This document shows, piece after piece, positions 25,237-33,907 of a stretch of DNA of 64,000 nucleotides (its first letter is position 1; each line of letters opens with the position of its first letter). The notes beneath the pieces are model-generated. The model worked only from the letters and a program-made list of their open reading frames with translations. It ran no database searches and was not told the DNA's origin. Source of the stretch: Marisalimonas marina (GTDB lineage: Bacteria > Pseudomonadota > Alphaproteobacteria > Puniceispirillales > Marisalimonadaceae); contig JAYPPH010000006.1 in NCBI GenBank assembly GCA_038131365.1, positions 124,001-188,000 on the forward strand, written 5' to 3'. The translations under genes were made by a program, and so were the position numbers.

Positions 25237-26489
25237 ATCTAGAATACAAAATACTAGATAATGGACTTACCATTATAAATGACAAAATGAATGTTGATAG
25301 TAGTTCTGTTGGGGTTTGGATTGGATCTGGAAGCTCTAAGGAGAAAAAAAATCAATCTGGAATTGCCCATATGTTGGAGCACATGGCCTTTAAAGGAACG
25401 GTTAACAGAAGTGCTCAGCAAATAGCTCAAGAAATTGAAGATGTTGGTGGAGATATAAACGCATATACAAGCAAAGAAGTAACAGCATACTATTTAAAAG
25501 TTTTAAAAGAAAACACAGATTTAGGCATTGATATTTTATCTGATATATTAGTAAATCCTACTTTCCCAGAAGAAGAAATAGAAAGAGAAAGAGGAGTTAT
25601 TATCTCAGAGATCGGACAGTCAATAGATTCACCAGATGATAAAGTTTTTGAAAATTTTAATTCTACGGCTTTTAAAGATCAATCCATTGGAAGGTCTATT
25701 TTAGGTACAAAGGAAACAGTTAGTGAATTCAAAAAAATTGATTTACAAGAATTTCTTTCAGCTAATTACGCTCCACAAAACATGGTCATTGTTTGTTCTG
25801 GAGATATAAATAGTGATTGGTTTTTTAAAACCATAGAAGAAAAATTTTTACATATTAAAAATAATTATAAACCAAATAACATAATCCCTAAGTGGTCTTC
25901 AGGCTTTTGTGGTGAAGAAAGAGATTTGGAACAGACACAATTAGTATTTGGAATAGAGGGATTGAAAAACTCTGATATAGATAGATACTCATTAAGGGCT
26001 CTAACTATTATACTTGGTGGTGGTATGTCATCAAGGCTGTTCCAAGAGATAAGAGAAAAGAAGGGGTTATGCTATTCTATTTTTGCATTCAGTCAAATTC
26101 AAAAAACATTTGGAACTTTAGGATTTTATGCTGGTACCTCGCCTGATAATGTAGATGATTTAATTGATACAAGCCTTAAAGAATTAAAAAAAATAAGACT
26201 ATCTCTTTCTAATCATGAACTTTCTAGAGCGAAAGCACAGATGAAAGCAGGCTTTATTATGGGACAAGAAAGTAATTCTGCAAGAGCTGAATATCTAGCC
26301 AAATGTATGCTTGATTTTGGTAAGATAATAAAGAGTGAAGAAGTTAAAGAGAAGATTGAAAATATAACAATAAATTCAATTTACCAAGTTGCTGATAAAT
26401 TACTGACATCCTCAGATCCCGTCCTATCAATCATAGGGCCTGGTGCAGGTAAATATAAAAAATTAGGAATGTCATCCTTATTAAATTAG
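25233..26489 (+). CDS. M16 family zinc peptidase (mitochondrial-processing-peptidase-like)
   Basis: A 418-residue soluble M16B peptidase. The inverted zinc motif HMLEH (46-50 from this start) lies in SGIAHMLEHMAFKGT, followed by the downstream Glu region ERERGVIISEI. The C-terminal half has the substrate-side glycine-rich LGGGMSSRLFQEIREKKGLCYS. The preferred ATG at 25233 overlaps the thrC TGA as ATGA; an in-frame ATG at 25227 adds two residues. The thrC-M16 pairing is usual in alphaproteobacteria. It converges on yqgE with a 4-base gap. Confidence 0.93.
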   Translation: MNLEYKILDNGLTIINDKMNVDSSSVGVWIGSGSSKEKKNQSGIAHMLEHMAFKGTVNRSAQQIAQEIEDVGGDINAYTSKEVTAYYLKVLKENTDLGIDILSDILVNPTFPEEEIERERGVIISEIGQSIDSPDDKVFENFNSTAFKDQSIGRSILGTKETVSEFKKIDLQEFLSANYAPQNMVIVCSGDINSDWFFKTIEEKFLHIKNNYKPNNIIPKWSSGFCGEERDLEQTQLVFGIEGLKNSDIDRYSLRALTIILGGGMSSRLFQEIREKKGLCYSIFAFSQIQKTFGTLGFYAGTSPDNVDDLIDTSLKELKKIRLSLSNHELSRAKAQMKAGFIMGQESNSARAEYLAKCMLDFGKIIKSEEVKEKIENITINSIYQVADKLLTSSDPVLSIIGPGAGKYKKLGMSSLLN

Positions 26490-26493
26490 CTTT

Positions 26494-27054
26494 TTAAGCA
26501 GTCCCTGAGAATGATATCAATTTTTTTGGGTCTACCCCAATATTGACAAGCGATTTTTTCCATAATTCAGTTCCTAATTGTTTGTCGAAAATTATTTCTA
26601 CTGAAGAATCTGAAATTAACCAAGAGTTTTCAAGAATTTCATTATTTAACTGATCATAGTCCCAAACAGCACAACCAAGAAAAATTTTAGACAACTCAGG
26701 TGATTGGTTTTTAGATATGTCACTAAAAATTTCATTAGAGCTTGTAATCATTACATTATCTAAAACCGGAAAAGATGATGGGTACTTTTTATCATTGGAA
26801 TGAAGAATAAAACCTTGATTTAAATGTACAGGACCACCAAAGAAAGTTGTTTTATTTTCAATGTTTTTATTATTTTGAATTTTTAATTTTTTAAACATTT
26901 GGTGTATATCAAAATTGTAGAGGGGTTTATTTAAAATTAATCCCATCACAACATCTTTAGAATATTCACAAATTATTATAACAGAGTCTTGAAATCTCAA
27001 GTCTTGTAGTCCAGGTGAAGAAATTAAAAGTTTGCCCAATAGCTCTTGATGCAT
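26494..27054 (-). CDS. yqgE: YqgE/AlgH family protein (UPF0301)
   Basis: A 186-residue protein of the YqgE/AlgH family. It begins with GKLLISSPGLQD and carries VMGLILNKPL, FFGGPVHLNQGFILH and FLGCAVWDYDQLNNEI, all in family order. The biochemical role is not established; AlgH was first linked to alginate regulation. It is divergent from the DsbD-like gene and convergent with the M16 peptidase. A short (AT)n tract lies just before its start. Confidence 0.92.
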   Translation of the reverse strand: MHQELLGKLLISSPGLQDLRFQDSVIIICEYSKDVVMGLILNKPLYNFDIHQMFKKLKIQNNKNIENKTTFFGGPVHLNQGFILHSNDKKYPSSFPVLDNVMITSSNEIFSDISKNQSPELSKIFLGCAVWDYDQLNNEILENSWLISDSSVEIIFDKQLGTELWKKSLVNIGVDPKKLISFSGTA

Positions 27055-27107
27055 ATATATATATCCAATATATTCATTAGTTATTTAATAATATCTGAAA
27101 ACTAAAT

Positions 27108-29063
27108 ATGCACAATCATGTAGTAAATTATAAATTTTATAAAATTATTATTTTTTTTATATGTTTGTTTTTTGTAAACCTAAATGAATTAAAAAATTCT
27201 TATGCTAATCAAACTACTATTTCAAAAAATTTTATATCTAATGAAGTTTATGATTTTGTTAAATTTGATCTTCTTCTTGGGTATACGCCAGAAAATAATG
27301 AGGACCAGTATTTATTAGGTTTAGAAGTAAAACTTGAACCTAACTGGAAAATTTATTGGAAAAATCCAGGTGATGCTGGCCTACCACCTAAAATTACATG
27401 GGAAAAAACAGAAAACGTAAGCACAGTGAATTTATTATTTCCTGCTCCAAAAAGATTTTCCTTTTATGATATTGAAACTTTTGGTTATGAGAGTGAAGTG
27501 GTTTTTCCTCTTGAAATAAAACCAATAGATAAAAAGAAAAAAATTCAGGGGATTTTAGAATTAGATGCCCAGGTGTGTTCTCAGATTTGTGTGCCAGTTA
27601 AACATAAATTTGATTTAAGTAAAATTAATTATTTATTTCAAGATAAGAAATCTTTAACAAAAATTATTAAATATAAAGATAAAATTCCGCAGAAATCTAC
27701 AAACGATAAATTAAAGTTTGTATCTGGTAAAATTGATGGAAATCTTATTAAATTAAAATTTGAAAATTATCTAAAGGATAAAGTTAATGATGTTATTTTA
27801 GAAGATGGTAAAGGTTTTATTTATCAAAAGACTAATTTTATTGGAGATAATGAGTACTTAAATATTCATTTCTTAAAAAACAATGTAGCAGAATCTTTGG
27901 ATTTTCTTAAGCTAACTTTTCTTACTAATAATATTAGTTATGAATTATCAATTGATAATCTAGATAAAAAATTGAATCAAATCTCTAAACCCAACTTTAA
28001 TTTAGGGATAAAAATTATAATTATTGCGTTTGCGGGTGGCTTTATTCTGAACTTTATGCCCTGTGTACTTCCAGTTTTATCTTTGAAAATGATCCAATTA
28101 GTTGGTTTTAGAGCTGAAAGCAGGATGGTTTATAGAAAGAAAATAGTTCTCAACATACTAGGGATTATGACTACATTTCTATTACTGTCATTTTTAACTT
28201 TCTTGGTTAAAGCAACTGGAAATTATGTGGGATGGGGAATCCAATTTCAAAGTCCATATTTTCTTATATTCATGATTTTGTTAACTTTTATGTTTGCCCT
28301 AAACTTATTTGGAGTTTTTCATTATTTTTTACCTTCAAAATTTTTGACATTTTTATCTTATAAACAAGAGGGTTATATAGGAGATTTTATAACCGGAATG
28401 TTTTTAACCTTATTGGCAACACCTTGCACTGCTCCTCTTGTAGGGACAGCAATTGGTTTTGCTTTGTCAGGAGGTTTTGTTGACATTTTTTCAATTCTTT
28501 TATTTATGGGATTAGGTTTATCATTACCTTTAATAATACTTTTATTTTTCCCAAACATAATAAATTTTATTCCTAAGCCAGGGAATTGGTTAATAGTATT
28601 TAAAAAACTTATGGCTCTATCGCTCTTGGTTACTTCATTGTGGTTAACTGGCATTTTGTTAAGTTTACTAAATATCAAAAACCCAATTTCAAAAGTTGAT
28701 AAGAATTTCTCTGAAACAAGTTGGAATATTGAACAGAATTTTGTTTTTCCAAGTCAATTAGCCCAAGAGGGTAACACAGTATTTGTAGATATCACTGCTG
28801 ATTGGTGTATAACGTGCAAAGTTAATAAAAAATTTGTCTTAGACAATCCTGAAGTTATAGAATTGTTCAAGAAAAATAATATTATTTTCCTTCAGTTAGA
28901 CTGGACAAAGCCAAATGATAAAATAAAAGAATTTTTAGCTCATAAAGGTCGTTATGGCTTGCCATATAATGAGATATATAGCCCATCATTAATAAATGGT
29001 AAAATATTACCAGAGTTATTAACTACCGAAATTATTAGGGAATATATAAATTTATCAAAATAA
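27108..29063 (+). CDS. DsbD-like thiol:disulfide interchange protein
   Basis: A 651-residue protein with three parts. After an N-terminal signal comes a periplasmic domain (about 35-290) with the Cys pair in CSQICVPVK. A membrane domain follows (about 297-530) with the paired cysteines in FMPCVLPVLS and ATPCTAPLVG. The C-terminal thioredoxin domain has WCITC. This layout carries electrons from cytoplasmic thioredoxin to the periplasm and matches the ScsB/DsbD-like proteins of alphaproteobacteria. Likely clients are the CcmG and CcmH proteins encoded later in the window. It precedes a peroxiredoxin by 59 bases. Confidence 0.9.
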   Translation: MHNHVVNYKFYKIIIFFICLFFVNLNELKNSYANQTTISKNFISNEVYDFVKFDLLLGYTPENNEDQYLLGLEVKLEPNWKIYWKNPGDAGLPPKITWEKTENVSTVNLLFPAPKRFSFYDIETFGYESEVVFPLEIKPIDKKKKIQGILELDAQVCSQICVPVKHKFDLSKINYLFQDKKSLTKIIKYKDKIPQKSTNDKLKFVSGKIDGNLIKLKFENYLKDKVNDVILEDGKGFIYQKTNFIGDNEYLNIHFLKNNVAESLDFLKLTFLTNNISYELSIDNLDKKLNQISKPNFNLGIKIIIIAFAGGFILNFMPCVLPVLSLKMIQLVGFRAESRMVYRKKIVLNILGIMTTFLLLSFLTFLVKATGNYVGWGIQFQSPYFLIFMILLTFMFALNLFGVFHYFLPSKFLTFLSYKQEGYIGDFITGMFLTLLATPCTAPLVGTAIGFALSGGFVDIFSILLFMGLGLSLPLIILLFFPNIINFIPKPGNWLIVFKKLMALSLLVTSLWLTGILLSLLNIKNPISKVDKNFSETSWNIEQNFVFPSQLAQEGNTVFVDITADWCITCKVNKKFVLDNPEVIELFKKNNIIFLQLDWTKPNDKIKEFLAHKGRYGLPYNEIYSPSLINGKILPELLTTEIIREYINLSK

Positions 29064-29122
29064 GTTTTTTATTTAATTAGTATAAATTTTAGTTTAATAA
29101 TGAGTTTTTAGAGGAGTTTTGA

Positions 29123-29602
29123 ATGTCGGTAAAAATTGGTGATACCTTTCCTTCAGGTGTTTTTGTTAGTAAAGATGATGATGGTATTAAACATATTAAC
29201 ATTGAAGAATATTTTGAATCTTCAACTGTAGTCTTGTTTGCTCTGCCTGGGGCTTTTACACCAACCTGTTCTGCTAAGCATTTACCTGGATTTATAAATA
29301 ACTCTGAAAAGTTTATCTCAAAGGGGGTCTCTAAAATTGCGTGTATGGCAGTAAATGATCCACATGTTATGAAAGCCTGGGCAGAAGCAAGTGGTGTAAA
29401 CAATAAAATAGATATGCTGTCTGACCCTGATTGTTCTATTTCTAAATCCCTTGGTCTTGATCATAATTTTGGAAAGGTAATGGGGCATAGATCAAAGCGT
29501 TTTGCTATGATTGTTAAAGATAGAATTATTACCAAACTTTTTGTTGAAGAAATCGGAGCATTTGAGGTTTCAACTGCCGAAAATCTTTTGGATAATTTAT
29601 AG
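29123..29602 (+). CDS. peroxiredoxin, Prx5 type
   Basis: A 159-residue thiol peroxidase of the Prx5 class. The peroxidatic Cys49 lies in PGAFTPTCSAKHLPGF, matching PXXXTXXC. The typical Prx5 segments VNDPHVMKAWAE and LGLDHNFGKVMGHRSKR follow. It reduces peroxides using glutathione or glutaredoxin in related enzymes. A strong GAGGAG ribosome site precedes the ATG. It converges on rnhA with a 4-base gap and follows a DsbD-like reductase. Confidence 0.95.
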   Translation: MSVKIGDTFPSGVFVSKDDDGIKHINIEEYFESSTVVLFALPGAFTPTCSAKHLPGFINNSEKFISKGVSKIACMAVNDPHVMKAWAEASGVNNKIDMLSDPDCSISKSLGLDHNFGKVMGHRSKRFAMIVKDRIITKLFVEEIGAFEVSTAENLLDNL

Positions 29603-29606
29603 TTGT

Positions 29607-30041
29607 TTAACTATTTTTTATTGCATCAACAGCTAATTTATCAGCAATTTCGTTGTAATGATTACCAGAGTGACCTTTAACCCAAAACCATTCTATTTTA
29701 TGAGCTTCTACACATCTATCTAATTCGATCCATAGCTCCTTATTAGCCACTGATTTCTTATTTGCAGTTCTCCAACCATTTTTTTTCCAGTTCAATATCC
29801 ATTGATTAATTCCATTTTTTACATATTGGGAGTCTGTATATATGTGAATGTTACTTGTTTTTTCTATACTTTTAAGTGCTTCTATAGTTGCAGTAAGCTC
29901 CATCTGGTTATTTGTTGTTAGAGGTTCAAAACCTGATAAATGTATCTCTTTCTCTTCTTTAAGGATAACTGCTCCCCATCCTCCTTTACCAGGATTTCCA
30001 GAACAAGCACCATCAGTATATATTGTTATTACACCACTCAT
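29607..30041 (-). CDS. rnhA: ribonuclease HI
   Basis: A 144-residue RNase H1 that cuts RNA in RNA-DNA hybrids. The first catalytic Asp10 lies in IYTDGACSGNPGKGGWG; the Glu of NNQMELTA and the Asp of IYTDSQYVKNG complete the core. The C-terminal VKGHSGNHYNEIADKLA supplies the conserved His and last Asp. It is 9 bases downstream of thrB on the same strand, in the ispH-thrB-rnhA order usual for alphaproteobacteria. Confidence 0.97.
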   Translation of the reverse strand: MSGVITIYTDGACSGNPGKGGWGAVILKEEKEIHLSGFEPLTTNNQMELTATIEALKSIEKTSNIHIYTDSQYVKNGINQWILNWKKNGWRTANKKSVANKELWIELDRCVEAHKIEWFWVKGHSGNHYNEIADKLAVDAIKNS

Positions 30042-30050
30042 TTTTTAATT

Positions 30051-31022
30051 TTAGTTATAATTAATTTTTTCTACAACATTTGAAAAATATTTCATTTTTC
30101 TAATATATTCCTTTGGATCTTTAGGAATAACATCTGCCTTCTCCGGGGTATTCACCCAATCGTAAAGCCTTGTTAGTAAGAACCTCATTGAAGCAGCTTG
30201 AGATAACAAAGGTAAAAAGAAGATTTCATCTTTATTTAATTTCCTTTGAGAATTATAACCTTTTAATAAAGAATCATACTTTTGTGAATTAAAAACATCA
30301 TTTTTATTAAAACACCAAGCATTAATAGCTATAGCTAGATCATAGGCTAAAATGTCAGTACAGCTGAAATAAAAATCAATAATTCCTGAAACTTTTTGAT
30401 TTTGAAAAAAAACATTATCTGGAAACATATCGGCGTGAATAAAGCCCTTTGGAAGGTGAGATGGCCAATTCTTTTCACAAAAATAAAGAGTTTTTTTAAT
30501 ATCTTCAATTAAATCACTACCTAAATCAGTTAACAAACTTGTAGGTATTGAATTTGAACATTTATGAACTAGTTCTTTCCATCCATCTATTGATAGAGAG
30601 TTTTTTCGCTGCATAGGAAAATCATAGCTTTGATTATGCATGTGGCCCATATAAGAACCGACATTGAAACAATCATCTGTACTAATATTTGATTTCGATT
30701 TCCCTTCAAGAAAATTAACAATTATTGAGGACTTTCCGTATAATTCTTGAATATAGTTATTATTTAAATCTTTGATTGGGTGAGGGCATAGAAAGTTTTT
30801 CTTACTTAAGTGGGTCATCACATTCAAAAAAAATGGAAGTTCATTTTTATTTACTCGATTTTCAAAAATAGTAAGGATAAATTTACCATGCGTGGTTTTA
30901 ATAAAAAAATTACTATTTTCAATACCTTCGGTTATTCCATTGTATAAAATTAAATCGCCTATATCGTAAAGTTTTAAAAATTTTAGTAATTGTTCTTCAT
31001 GTAATTCAGTATAAACAGCCAA
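30051..31022 (-). CDS. thrB: homoserine kinase (ThrB, APH-like type)
   Basis: A 323-residue kinase of the aminoglycoside-phosphotransferase fold that phosphorylates homoserine for threonine synthesis. The N terminus (VYTELHEEQL) and the glycine-rich loop region GITEGIENSNFFI are characteristic. The catalytic loop is HADMFPDNVFF and the metal site is IIDFYFSC. Its partner thrC lies 5 kb away and is frameshifted. It starts 16 bases downstream of ispH. Confidence 0.95.
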   Translation of the reverse strand: MAVYTELHEEQLLKFLKLYDIGDLILYNGITEGIENSNFFIKTTHGKFILTIFENRVNKNELPFFLNVMTHLSKKNFLCPHPIKDLNNNYIQELYGKSSIIVNFLEGKSKSNISTDDCFNVGSYMGHMHNQSYDFPMQRKNSLSIDGWKELVHKCSNSIPTSLLTDLGSDLIEDIKKTLYFCEKNWPSHLPKGFIHADMFPDNVFFQNQKVSGIIDFYFSCTDILAYDLAIAINAWCFNKNDVFNSQKYDSLLKGYNSQRKLNKDEIFFLPLLSQAASMRFLLTRLYDWVNTPEKADVIPKDPKEYIRKMKYFSNVVEKINYN

Positions 31023-31038
31023 TTTACTACCTAATTTT

Positions 31039-31992
31039 TTATCTTAAAATCTTTGGCAAATTAAAAGTGATATTTTCTTTTGTTACAGCATGATCAATAA
31101 GATTAACATCGAAATCTTTTTTTAGTTTGGATATCAAAACTTGGACTAAGGTCTCAGGCGCGGAGGCACCAGCAGTTAACCCAAGGTTAGGAGTTATGGA
31201 GGGATTAAAACCCTCAAGAAATTGATCTAATCTATACTCATCAGGGATTAATTGTGCTTTTTTAACGCCATGGCTTAAAGCAACTTCAACTAGTCTAAGA
31301 GAGTTAGAAGAATTTTCAGCTCCAATCACTAAAATAGTATCACATAGATTAGCCATTGATTTTACAGCTTGTTGCCTGTTTGTTGTTGCATAGCAAATAT
31401 CTTCAGAGTTTGGCCCTTTTATTGAAGGAAATCTTTTTTTTAAAACAGTCAGTATCTCTCGCGTGTCATCAAGTGATAAGGTCGTTTGGGTAGCGTATGC
31501 TAATTTTTCTGAATTTTTAACGTTTATATTTCTGGCATCGTCAACTGTTTCGATTAGAGAAACAAATTCACTAGGTACTTGACCCATAGTGCCAATTACC
31601 TCTGGGTGGTTTTTATGTCCAACTAATAATATATGTCTTCCAAGATTATAGTGTCTTATTGTCTCATTGTGAACTTTAGTTACTAAAGGGCATGTAGCAT
31701 CAATAGAAATCATTTTTCTTTTATTTGCTTCATTGACAACTGATTTAGCAACTCCGTGAGCAGAAAATATAATTGGCCTATCTTTAGGTGCCTCATGAAC
31801 TTCATCAACAAATACAGCACCTATTTTTGCTAATGAATTAACAACATCCTTATTATGTACTATTTCATGTCTTACATAAACAGGGGAACCAAACTTTTTA
31901 ATTGTTTCTTCAACAATTTTTACTGCTCTATCTACACCTGCGCAAAATCCTCTTGGCGATGCTAAATATAAATTTATATTTTGTTTCTTCAT
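31039..31992 (-). CDS. ispH: 4-hydroxy-3-methylbut-2-enyl diphosphate reductase
   Basis: Last enzyme of the MEP isoprenoid pathway, making IPP and DMAPP through a 4Fe-4S cluster. Three conserved cysteines lie in SPRGFCAGV (Cys17), DATCPLVTKVH and the EDICYATTNRQ segment; the catalytic TTN lies in the last. At 317 residues the length is normal. It supplies precursors for ubiquinone, haem O and the retinal pathway, all encoded in this window. It heads ispH-thrB-rnhA. Confidence 0.97.
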   Translation of the reverse strand: MKKQNINLYLASPRGFCAGVDRAVKIVEETIKKFGSPVYVRHEIVHNKDVVNSLAKIGAVFVDEVHEAPKDRPIIFSAHGVAKSVVNEANKRKMISIDATCPLVTKVHNETIRHYNLGRHILLVGHKNHPEVIGTMGQVPSEFVSLIETVDDARNINVKNSEKLAYATQTTLSLDDTREILTVLKKRFPSIKGPNSEDICYATTNRQQAVKSMANLCDTILVIGAENSSNSLRLVEVALSHGVKKAQLIPDEYRLDQFLEGFNPSITPNLGLTAGASAPETLVQVLISKLKKDFDVNLIDHAVTKENITFNLPKILR

Positions 31993-32074
31993 AATTTACT
32001 TTTGATGTATTACATTGATTACGTCAACTAAGATTAATTTAACAACAAACTTTTTTTACATATAGGAAATAATA

Positions 32075-32503
32075 ATGAATAAGCTAATTAAAATTTTTAT
32101 GTTCTTATTATTAAGTGGTTGTGCAGTTATAGAAAAAGAAAAAATCGATTGTCCTAAATTTACATCGTTTAGAGAAGCGGCTGAGGTTGTAGTAAAATCA
32201 GAAAATAATTTTCCTATTTATATTGGTATAAGAGGAGTACAAACTTATTGTACTGATAATGATAAGGATATTGACATGGAATTGTCAGTGAATATAAGGG
32301 CAATAAGAAATGATATAAGTATTGAAGATTATGTTCCAGTAAATATATCAGTGGTGTCCTTGGATCTCGCAAATAATGAATATGAAAGAGATGATTTTTC
32401 GTACTCGCAATTTATGTTAAAAAATAGCCGTATTGTTGACAGAGCTACCAAATTTAATTTGAATGTGCCTAAAGGTGGTAGGGTTTTAATAGGAATTAAA
32501 TAG
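32075..32503 (+). CDS. small lipoprotein of unknown function
   Basis: A 142-residue protein with a lipoprotein signal: a charged start, a short hydrophobic core and the lipobox LLSGC with Cys16 as lipidation site. The mature part is a mostly beta-type sequence with one further Cys pair (residues 25 and 53), and no domain I recognise. Similar short lipoproteins beginning with CP after the lipobox region occur in alphaproteobacteria, so it may be conserved. It is divergent from ispH and converges on atpF with a 6-base gap. Confidence 0.72.
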   Translation: MNKLIKIFMFLLLSGCAVIEKEKIDCPKFTSFREAAEVVVKSENNFPIYIGIRGVQTYCTDNDKDIDMELSVNIRAIRNDISIEDYVPVNISVVSLDLANNEYERDDFSYSQFMLKNSRIVDRATKFNLNVPKGGRVLIGIK

Positions 32504-32509
32504 TTATAA

Positions 32510-32995
32510 CTAATTAATTGAAGTCGCTTTAATCTCATTAGATGATTTAGTAATTAATTTACTATTTTCCTTCGGATCAAGGTGTTCATCTATATAAATT
32601 TTTGAAGATTCAATGACAATATTACTAGTAATTTTTTTAATTTGATTAATTGCATCATTTTCCAGTGTTAAAATCTTCTGTTCAGCTTGCTCTTCTTTCC
32701 TTTTAATAATTTCAGATGACTTCGCCTTAGCTTCTTCCATTATTGTCTTAGCATTTTCTTTAGCTTCTTTAAGGATATTGTTAGCTTCTTCTGAAATATT
32801 TTTTTGCGTTTGTAGAGCTTGTCTTAGTTCTTCTAAAGCTTCTTCTTTTAGTGATTTAGCCTGATTTAATTCATTTTCAATTAATGAAGATCTATTATCT
32901 AATAAAGAAGTTATGGCTTGGCTGCCCTTTTTCCAAACCAAAATAATGAAAAGAATAAATGCTATTGCTACCCATGCCGTTTCGTCAAGATACAT
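32510..32995 (-). CDS. atpF: ATP synthase subunit b
   Basis: A 161-residue Fo b subunit: one N-terminal membrane helix (about 8-24) and a long charged helix with many Ala, Glu and Lys residues that forms the peripheral stalk. It directly follows atpF' (the next base after its stop). Together the two divergent b copies make a heterodimeric stalk, as in alphaproteobacteria, cyanobacteria and chloroplasts. It is the last gene of the Fo operon; the F1 genes are not in the window. Confidence 0.93.
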   Translation of the reverse strand: MYLDETAWVAIAFILFIILVWKKGSQAITSLLDNRSSLIENELNQAKSLKEEALEELRQALQTQKNISEEANNILKEAKENAKTIMEEAKAKSSEIIKRKEEQAEQKILTLENDAINQIKKITSNIVIESSKIYIDEHLDPKENSKLITKSSNEIKATSIN

Positions 32996-33580
32996 TTATT
33001 TCTCCATTAAAATTTTTTTAGAAGCTAATTTAACTGCTTTTTCAATATCAGATTTATTACATTTTAAGTTTGTAAATTTTTTAACAACACTAGTAGTTAT
33101 TTCTTCAGCAGATCCAATAACCTCATCAATCACAGTTTTTTGTGTATTTAAGATTTTATCTTCACTTTTGGAAACTTTTTGATCTAATTTCTTAGAAATA
33201 TCCTTTTCATCTTTTTCAATCATCTCTCTTGCTTTTACCAATGCATCATTGATGATTGATTGTGATTTAGATTTTATTTCTTCTTGATCTTGTAAAATAC
33301 TTTGTTTTATTTTTTCAGCCTCTTGGCTAGAAGATTTAGCTTTTACCAAATCATTTTGAATAGTTGTTTCTCTGGCATTAAGAATTGATTTTATATTTGG
33401 TGTCACCAAATATCTCATTAAAAAATAACCAATTATTAAAGATATAACTGACCAGAATATAAGTGAAGGGTAGGTATTTAAATCTAATTGAGGTAAACCA
33501 CCTTTGCTCTCTTCACCCAACGCCGAGCTTGAAACGACTAAGAAAGTAAATATAAAATAATGAATTTTAAAATTTTTCAT
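32996..33580 (-). CDS. ATP synthase subunit b' (second b copy)
   Basis: A 194-residue b-type subunit with an N-terminal signal-like hydrophobic segment (residues 8-20), then a membrane helix (about 38-58, LIFWSVISLIIGYFLMRYLV) and a long coiled-coil stalk. I chose ATG 33580; a TTG at 33616 would extend it 12 residues into a hairpin region with no family support. The signal-like N terminus before the usual b' start at PQLDLNTYPSLIFW is common in alphaproteobacterial b' subunits. Confidence 0.9.
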   Translation of the reverse strand: MKNFKIHYFIFTFLVVSSSALGEESKGGLPQLDLNTYPSLIFWSVISLIIGYFLMRYLVTPNIKSILNARETTIQNDLVKAKSSSQEAEKIKQSILQDQEEIKSKSQSIINDALVKAREMIEKDEKDISKKLDQKVSKSEDKILNTQKTVIDEVIGSAEEITTSVVKKFTNLKCNKSDIEKAVKLASKKILMEK

Positions 33581-33602
33581 TTTTATTCTTTTTCTTAAGA
33601 AA

Positions 33603-33630
33603 ATACCTGCAGTCAACGAACTACAGGTAT
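33603..33630 (-). promoter_or_regulatory. intergenic hairpin between atpE and atpF'
   Basis: Two arms (33603-33613 and 33620-33630) pair over eleven positions with a single C-A mismatch and a six-base loop. On the leftward transcript it falls 13 bases after the atpE stop and is followed by a TTTTCTT tract. It could act as a partial terminator or an mRNA-stability element that raises the c-subunit message over the stalk subunits. The pairing is visible; the function is inferred. Confidence 0.55.
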
Positions 33631-33643
33631 TGAATTTTTAAGT

Positions 33644-33871
33644 TTAAAATGTGAATAGAAGTAAGAGTGCAATCACTAGTGCGAAAAGCGCAACAGCTTC
33701 TGTAAGAGCAAATCCAAGAATAGCTATACCAAATACTTCATTTTTAGCAGCTGGATTTCGTCCTACAGCTGTTACTAATGATGCAAAGATATTACCTATA
33801 CCTACACCAACACCAGCTAGAGCTATAACAGCTAAGCCAGCACCTATTAATTTTGCGGCATCCATTTCCAT
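33644..33871 (-). CDS. atpE: ATP synthase subunit c
   Basis: A 75-residue two-helix proteolipid of the Fo ring. The loop carries the conserved RNPAAKNE, and the ion-binding carboxylate is Glu58 in FALTEAVALF. Helix one has no Gln and Glu58 is followed by Ala rather than Ser or Thr, so the sodium-binding signature is absent and proton coupling is expected. It sits between atpB and atpF', with a hairpin downstream. Confidence 0.96.
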   Translation of the reverse strand: MEMDAAKLIGAGLAVIALAGVGVGIGNIFASLVTAVGRNPAAKNEVFGIAILGFALTEAVALFALVIALLLLFTF

Positions 33872-33907
33872 TTTATTTTCCTTTCATTTTAAAATGTTAA
33901 TCATTAA

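Noticed and set aside
27054..27064. An (AT)n microsatellite-like tract before yqgE
   Set aside because: It is only about five repeats and is expected by chance in DNA this AT-rich.
33581..33616. An upstream TTG start for the ATP synthase b' subunit
   Set aside because: It would place the N terminus within the intergenic hairpin and has no family support; ATG 33580 gives a normal protein.
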